Of a DNA stretch of 13,722 nt, positions 11,099-13,722 are shown piece after piece (position 1 is the first letter of the stretch; the number at the start of each line of letters is the position of its first letter). Source of the DNA: an uncultured Eubacterium sp. GTDB lineage: Bacteria > Bacillota > Clostridia > Lachnospirales > Lachnospiraceae. The position numbers and the translations under genes are program-made. The notes under the pieces are model-generated. The model did not search any database, had not been told where the DNA came from, and was given only the letters and a program-made list of their open reading frames with translations. The stretch lies in NCBI GenBank assembly GCA_900550135.1, contig URQO01000053.1, forward strand, positions 1-13,722, written 5' to 3'.

Positions 11099-12949
11099 AT
11101 GAGACACACACTTAAGAAAATTTTGGCTGGCGCATTAGTGGCAGCTATGGCAGTGCCGGGGGTTATACTTTCAAAGCCTGAGACTTCAGATGTACAGGCA
11201 GCAGACAATTGGAAGTTGACATGGAGTGACGAATTTAACGGAACATCTCTTGACACATCTGTGTGGTCATATGAGATTGGAAATGGAAACTGGGGTTGGG
11301 GAAATGGAGAAGTAGAATATTATACAAACAGAACTGACAATGTAAGAGTATCAGGTGGAAATCTGCAGATTATTGCAAAAAAAGAAAACTATGGTGGACA
11401 GAAATATACATCAGGAAGAATTATTACAAAAGGGAAAAAGTGGTTTAAATATGGAAAGATGGTTGCCAGAATAAAAGTTGAAAATGGTAATCAGAATGGT
11501 GTATGGCCTGCATATTGGATGATGGGCGAAAATATGAATGAAGGTGTTGGCTGGCCACAGTGTGGAGAAATTGACATTATGGAACATGCCAACTCAAACA
11601 ACTATTTAGGTGGATGCTTACACTGGAATTATGAAGGAATAAATGGATCATGGGATAAGCATGGCTCATACGGTTCAGGGGATGCTGGAAAGGATTATCA
11701 TTTTGCAGATGGTGACAGTATTGAAAAATGGCATGAATATGGATTAATATGGGATGAAAAACATATGGAGTGGCAGGTTGACGGAAAGACATATTTCCAG
11801 CAGGACATTACAGACAACAATGCATATTGTTTCCAAAAAGCACAGTTCTTCCTGTTTAATCTTGCCATCGGTGGAACAGGTACAGGATACACAAATTATA
11901 TTACTGCTGATCCAAATACTTTTAAAACTACAACAATGTATGTAGATTATTTAAGAGTTTATCAAAAGAGCGATGGCACAGATGAAAGAGAGACAACAAA
12001 AACACCAACAACTACAAAGAAGCAGCCGACAACAAAACCGGTTGAAACTGTTACAAAAGTTTCAAATGTAGATACAGATTTGGTAGCAGATACAAAGCAG
12101 GTATTTGGAACATATTTTGACGGATTAAATGGAAGTTGGGGTGGTGGTGTTACAGGTTCCGTAACAAATACCACAAATAAAGGCATAAGAGTTACATTAA
12201 ACAAAATAGGAAATAACAGATGGGCAGCCCAGACATCTATAGGACCATTAACTTATTATCCGGGATATACATACAAATATAATGCAACAATTACATCTGA
12301 CAAGGACAGAACACTTGTAGTTAAAGTTGTTGGAAATGATGATGGAATGCACGATTCACCAAAGTTAAAAGACGAGACAATTGCTGTTAAAGCAGGAGTA
12401 CCATACCAATTAGCAATGGATGTTACAATTCCTAGTGATTACAAGTCAGAACTTTATTTATACTATGGACTTGGAAAAGGCGATGGTGACACTATTGGTT
12501 CTGATGAACGAAATACTATAACCATTTCAGATGTTAGTTTTTCAACAACAAGACGGGTGATTGAATCAGAAACTGTTCCACAGACAACTACAAAAACAAC
12601 TGTTAAGGTTACAACAAAAAATAATTCGACAACAAGGCCATTGGTTACAACAAAAAATAATTCGACAACAAGGTCATTAGGTACTACAGTAGTTAAAAAG
12701 GCAACCAAAAAGAAAAACACAAAGAAAATCAACTTAAGTTTTAACAAAGTAAAGGGTGCTAAAAAGTATCAGGTGCAGGTTTCTAAAAGCAGAAAATTCA
12801 CAAAAATAATTGTAACAAAACTTGTAAAGAAGTATAAGGCTACAATTACAAAAAAATCATTTAAGAAGTATAAAAACCTTTATGTGCGTGTAAGAGCCGT
12901 AGGTTGTAAAAAGTGGTCAAAGGTTAAAAAAGTCAGAAATATAAAATAA
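11099..12949 (+). CDS. Secreted GH16 beta-1,3-glucanase (laminarinase type) with CBM4/9-like module and basic tail
   Basis: A 616-residue exported enzyme. The signal peptide is MRHTLKKILAGALVAAMAVP with cleavage near VQA-AD at about 35. The GH16 domain (37-293) carries the catalytic EIDIME motif (Glu157 nucleophile, Asp159, Glu162 acid/base), GVWPAYWMMG, and GGCLHWN, all typical of laminarinases. A Thr/Lys linker leads to a beta-sandwich (about 322-480) that resembles CBM4/9 carbohydrate-binding domains: WAAQTS..., YYPGYTYKYNATI and TITISDVSF. A second linker holds a duplicated 12-residue unit. The last 86 residues (531-616) are a FnIII-like domain with about 33 Lys/Arg and no Asp/Glu, about three-quarters identical by eye to the tail of the first GH16 protein. 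The start has GGAG 7 bases upstream. Linkage specificity (1,3 or 1,3-1,4) cannot be settled from sequence. Confidence 0.93.
   Translation: MRHTLKKILAGALVAAMAVPGVILSKPETSDVQAADNWKLTWSDEFNGTSLDTSVWSYEIGNGNWGWGNGEVEYYTNRTDNVRVSGGNLQIIAKKENYGGQKYTSGRIITKGKKWFKYGKMVARIKVENGNQNGVWPAYWMMGENMNEGVGWPQCGEIDIMEHANSNNYLGGCLHWNYEGINGSWDKHGSYGSGDAGKDYHFADGDSIEKWHEYGLIWDEKHMEWQVDGKTYFQQDITDNNAYCFQKAQFFLFNLAIGGTGTGYTNYITADPNTFKTTTMYVDYLRVYQKSDGTDERETTKTPTTTKKQPTTKPVETVTKVSNVDTDLVADTKQVFGTYFDGLNGSWGGGVTGSVTNTTNKGIRVTLNKIGNNRWAAQTSIGPLTYYPGYTYKYNATITSDKDRTLVVKVVGNDDGMHDSPKLKDETIAVKAGVPYQLAMDVTIPSDYKSELYLYYGLGKGDGDTIGSDERNTITISDVSFSTTRRVIESETVPQTTTKTTVKVTTKNNSTTRPLVTTKNNSTTRSLGTTVVKKATKKKNTKKINLSFNKVKGAKKYQVQVSKSRKFTKIIVTKLVKKYKATITKKSFKKYKNLYVRVRAVGCKKWSKVKKVRNIK
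12607..12678 (+). repeat. 36-bp tandem duplication in the second GH16 linker
   Basis: Two 36-base copies (12607-12642, 12643-12678) differ by a single base and encode VTTKNNSTTR plus two residues, twice, in frame. The near identity points to a recent slippage or recombination event. Confidence 0.9.
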
Positions 12950-12973
12950 TATTTAGCAAAGTAAATTATTATT
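12945..12973 (+). terminator. Weak AT-only hairpin after the second GH16 gene
   Basis: AATAATATTT (12945-12954) can pair with 12963-12973, with one bulge, across the stop codon. There is no T run after it and no G-C pair, so termination here is doubtful. Nothing better is present before the next gene. Confidence 0.25.
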
Positions 12974-13032
12974 TAAAAGATTAGACAAATTAATTTATAT
13001 TTAAATATCCAGATGATTGTAAAGGAGGAATA

Positions 13033-13569
13033 ATGGCACATTTGTATTTTACAAGACATGGGAAAACTGTGTGGAATGTGGAAAATAAAATATGTGGAGC
13101 AACAGACAGTCCTTTAATAGAATTAGGCCACAAACAGGCAATTGAGCTTGGAGAAAAGATTGTAAAGGAAAATCTTAAGATAGATGAAATACTGTATTCT
13201 CCACTATCAAGGGCGGCTGATACTGCAAAGCACATATCTGAGATTACTGGTATTCCATGTAGAGAAGAGCCAAGACTTATTGAACAGAATTTTGGAAAGT
13301 ATGAATCCACTCCAAGAAATGGAAAAGAGTTCCAAAAGGCGAAAGAGAATTTTATTGATTCTTATGGCTCAGGTGAGACAATGCTAAAGGTTGCAGCTAG
13401 AATATACAATCTTATTGATGATATTAAAAAGCAGCCTGAAAAGACATATCTTTTAGTTGCTCATAATGGCATTTCAAGAATGATTCAGTCATATTTTTAT
13501 GATATGACAAATGAAGAATTTGCTGGGTTTGGCATAAGAAATTGTGAAATAAAGGAATACAAGTGGTAG
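13033..13569 (+). CDS. Histidine phosphatase family protein (phosphoglycerate mutase-like)
   Basis: A 178-residue cytoplasmic enzyme of the histidine phosphatase superfamily, which transfers phosphate through a phospho-histidine. The RHG motif is at Arg8-His9-Gly10 (YFTRHGKTVWN), the second phosphate-pocket arginine is Arg60 (SPLSRAADTA), the acid residue is Glu84 (LIEQNFGKYE) and the second histidine is His144 (LVAHNG). The length fits small broad-specificity phosphatases (CobC/GpmB-like group) rather than the 230-250-residue glycolytic mutase, so a real mutase role is unlikely. The start has AAAGGAGG (13021-13028) 4 bases upstream. No functional partner lies beside it; the preceding unit is the GH16 gene with only a weak terminator between. 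Confidence 0.92.
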   Translation: MAHLYFTRHGKTVWNVENKICGATDSPLIELGHKQAIELGEKIVKENLKIDEILYSPLSRAADTAKHISEITGIPCREEPRLIEQNFGKYESTPRNGKEFQKAKENFIDSYGSGETMLKVAARIYNLIDDIKKQPEKTYLLVAHNGISRMIQSYFYDMTNEEFAGFGIRNCEIKEYKW

Positions 13570-13628
13570 TGATACAGTTGGTTAAAGCGTGATATAAAAG
13601 AAATACATTAATAAGAACACTTCAATTT

Positions 13629-13660
13629 TGATATGTACCCAGAATTCTGGGTACATATCA
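13629..13660. repeat. 32-bp perfect palindrome
   Basis: Positions 13629-13644 are the exact reverse complement of 13645-13660, centred on GAATTC, with TGATATGTACCCAGAA as the left half. It begins 60 bases after the histidine phosphatase stop. As RNA it would form a 14-bp stem with a four-base loop, but neither strand shows a T run after it, so it is not a normal intrinsic terminator. A protein-binding dyad or a cruciform is possible. The rest of 13570-13722 shows no gene. Confidence 0.7.
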
Positions 13661-13722
13661 CTTATGGTGAGAGTGTGAAAGTTTTTCTGTAAATTTAATA
13701 TTTAAATATAATTAATAGGCTT

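Noticed and set aside
11962..12204. Minus-strand frame opposite the GH16 linker and CBM region
   Set aside because: It is a shadow of the strongly supported + strand gene with no ribosome site or family resemblance.
12463..12747. Minus-strand protein-like frame opposite the second GH16 linker
   Set aside because: Its Val/Phe-rich repeats are the complement of the Thr/Lys linker codons of the + strand gene; no ribosome site, no recognisable domain.

Overview
The window reads as chromosomal DNA from a low-GC, Gram-positive anaerobe of the Clostridia, most likely a Lachnospiraceae-type gut or rumen bacterium. This is an inference from AT-rich sequence, strong AGGAGG-type ribosome sites, an aldo/keto reductase with two [4Fe-4S] motifs, NhaC and MscL of clostridial style, and secreted glucanases with Thr-rich linkers and very basic FnIII-like tails. 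All genes I accept are on the + strand, mostly as short transcription units separated by hairpin terminators.

Layout. (1) 1-571: the tail of an unidentified gene, then a low-molecular-weight protein tyrosine phosphatase. (2) 572-903: a gene-free stretch with a spaced inverted repeat, a strikingly C-rich and G-poor segment (possible Rho-loading region), then a good promoter with an ATAGGA-type dyad at its presumed start site. (3) 904-1884: what looks like a collapsed operon. An OpuC/ProW-type ABC permease has lost its middle and is frameshifted, only about the last 40 codons of a Cys/Met-metabolism PLP enzyme remain, and an intact cysteine-free Rrf2 regulator (CymR-like) follows. (4) 2058-4383: an NhaC-family antiporter, preceded by a 14-codon leader ORF whose stop overlaps the nhaC start, and MscL with a C-terminal zinc ribbon. 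(5) 4447-7290: a large secreted GH16 beta-glucanase. (6) 7281-10934: an Fe-S aldo/keto reductase, then a MoxR AAA+ ATPase and VWA (CoxE-like) pair preceded by a long hairpin of about 172 nt. (7) 11012-12949: a second secreted GH16 enzyme. (8) 13033-13569: a histidine phosphatase, followed by a 32-bp perfect palindrome.

How it fits together. The two GH16 proteins form a natural pair: both carry the laminarinase-type ExDxxE motif and nearly the same acid-free, Lys/Arg-rich C-terminal domain, so they are probably held at the cell surface in the same way to cut beta-1,3 or mixed-linkage glucans. The MoxR/VWA pair is a chaperone-like module of unknown client. The adjacent Fe-S reductase is only a neighbourhood candidate. 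The Rrf2 gene with its degraded upstream genes points to past cysteine or sulfur control at this locus.

Most worth a second look: the long hairpin before moxR, the collapsed sulfur/ABC operon that keeps its promoter and regulator, the three tandem N-terminal modules of the first GH16 protein, and the hyperbasic tails. I see no CRISPR array, tRNA, rRNA, transposase or phage gene.
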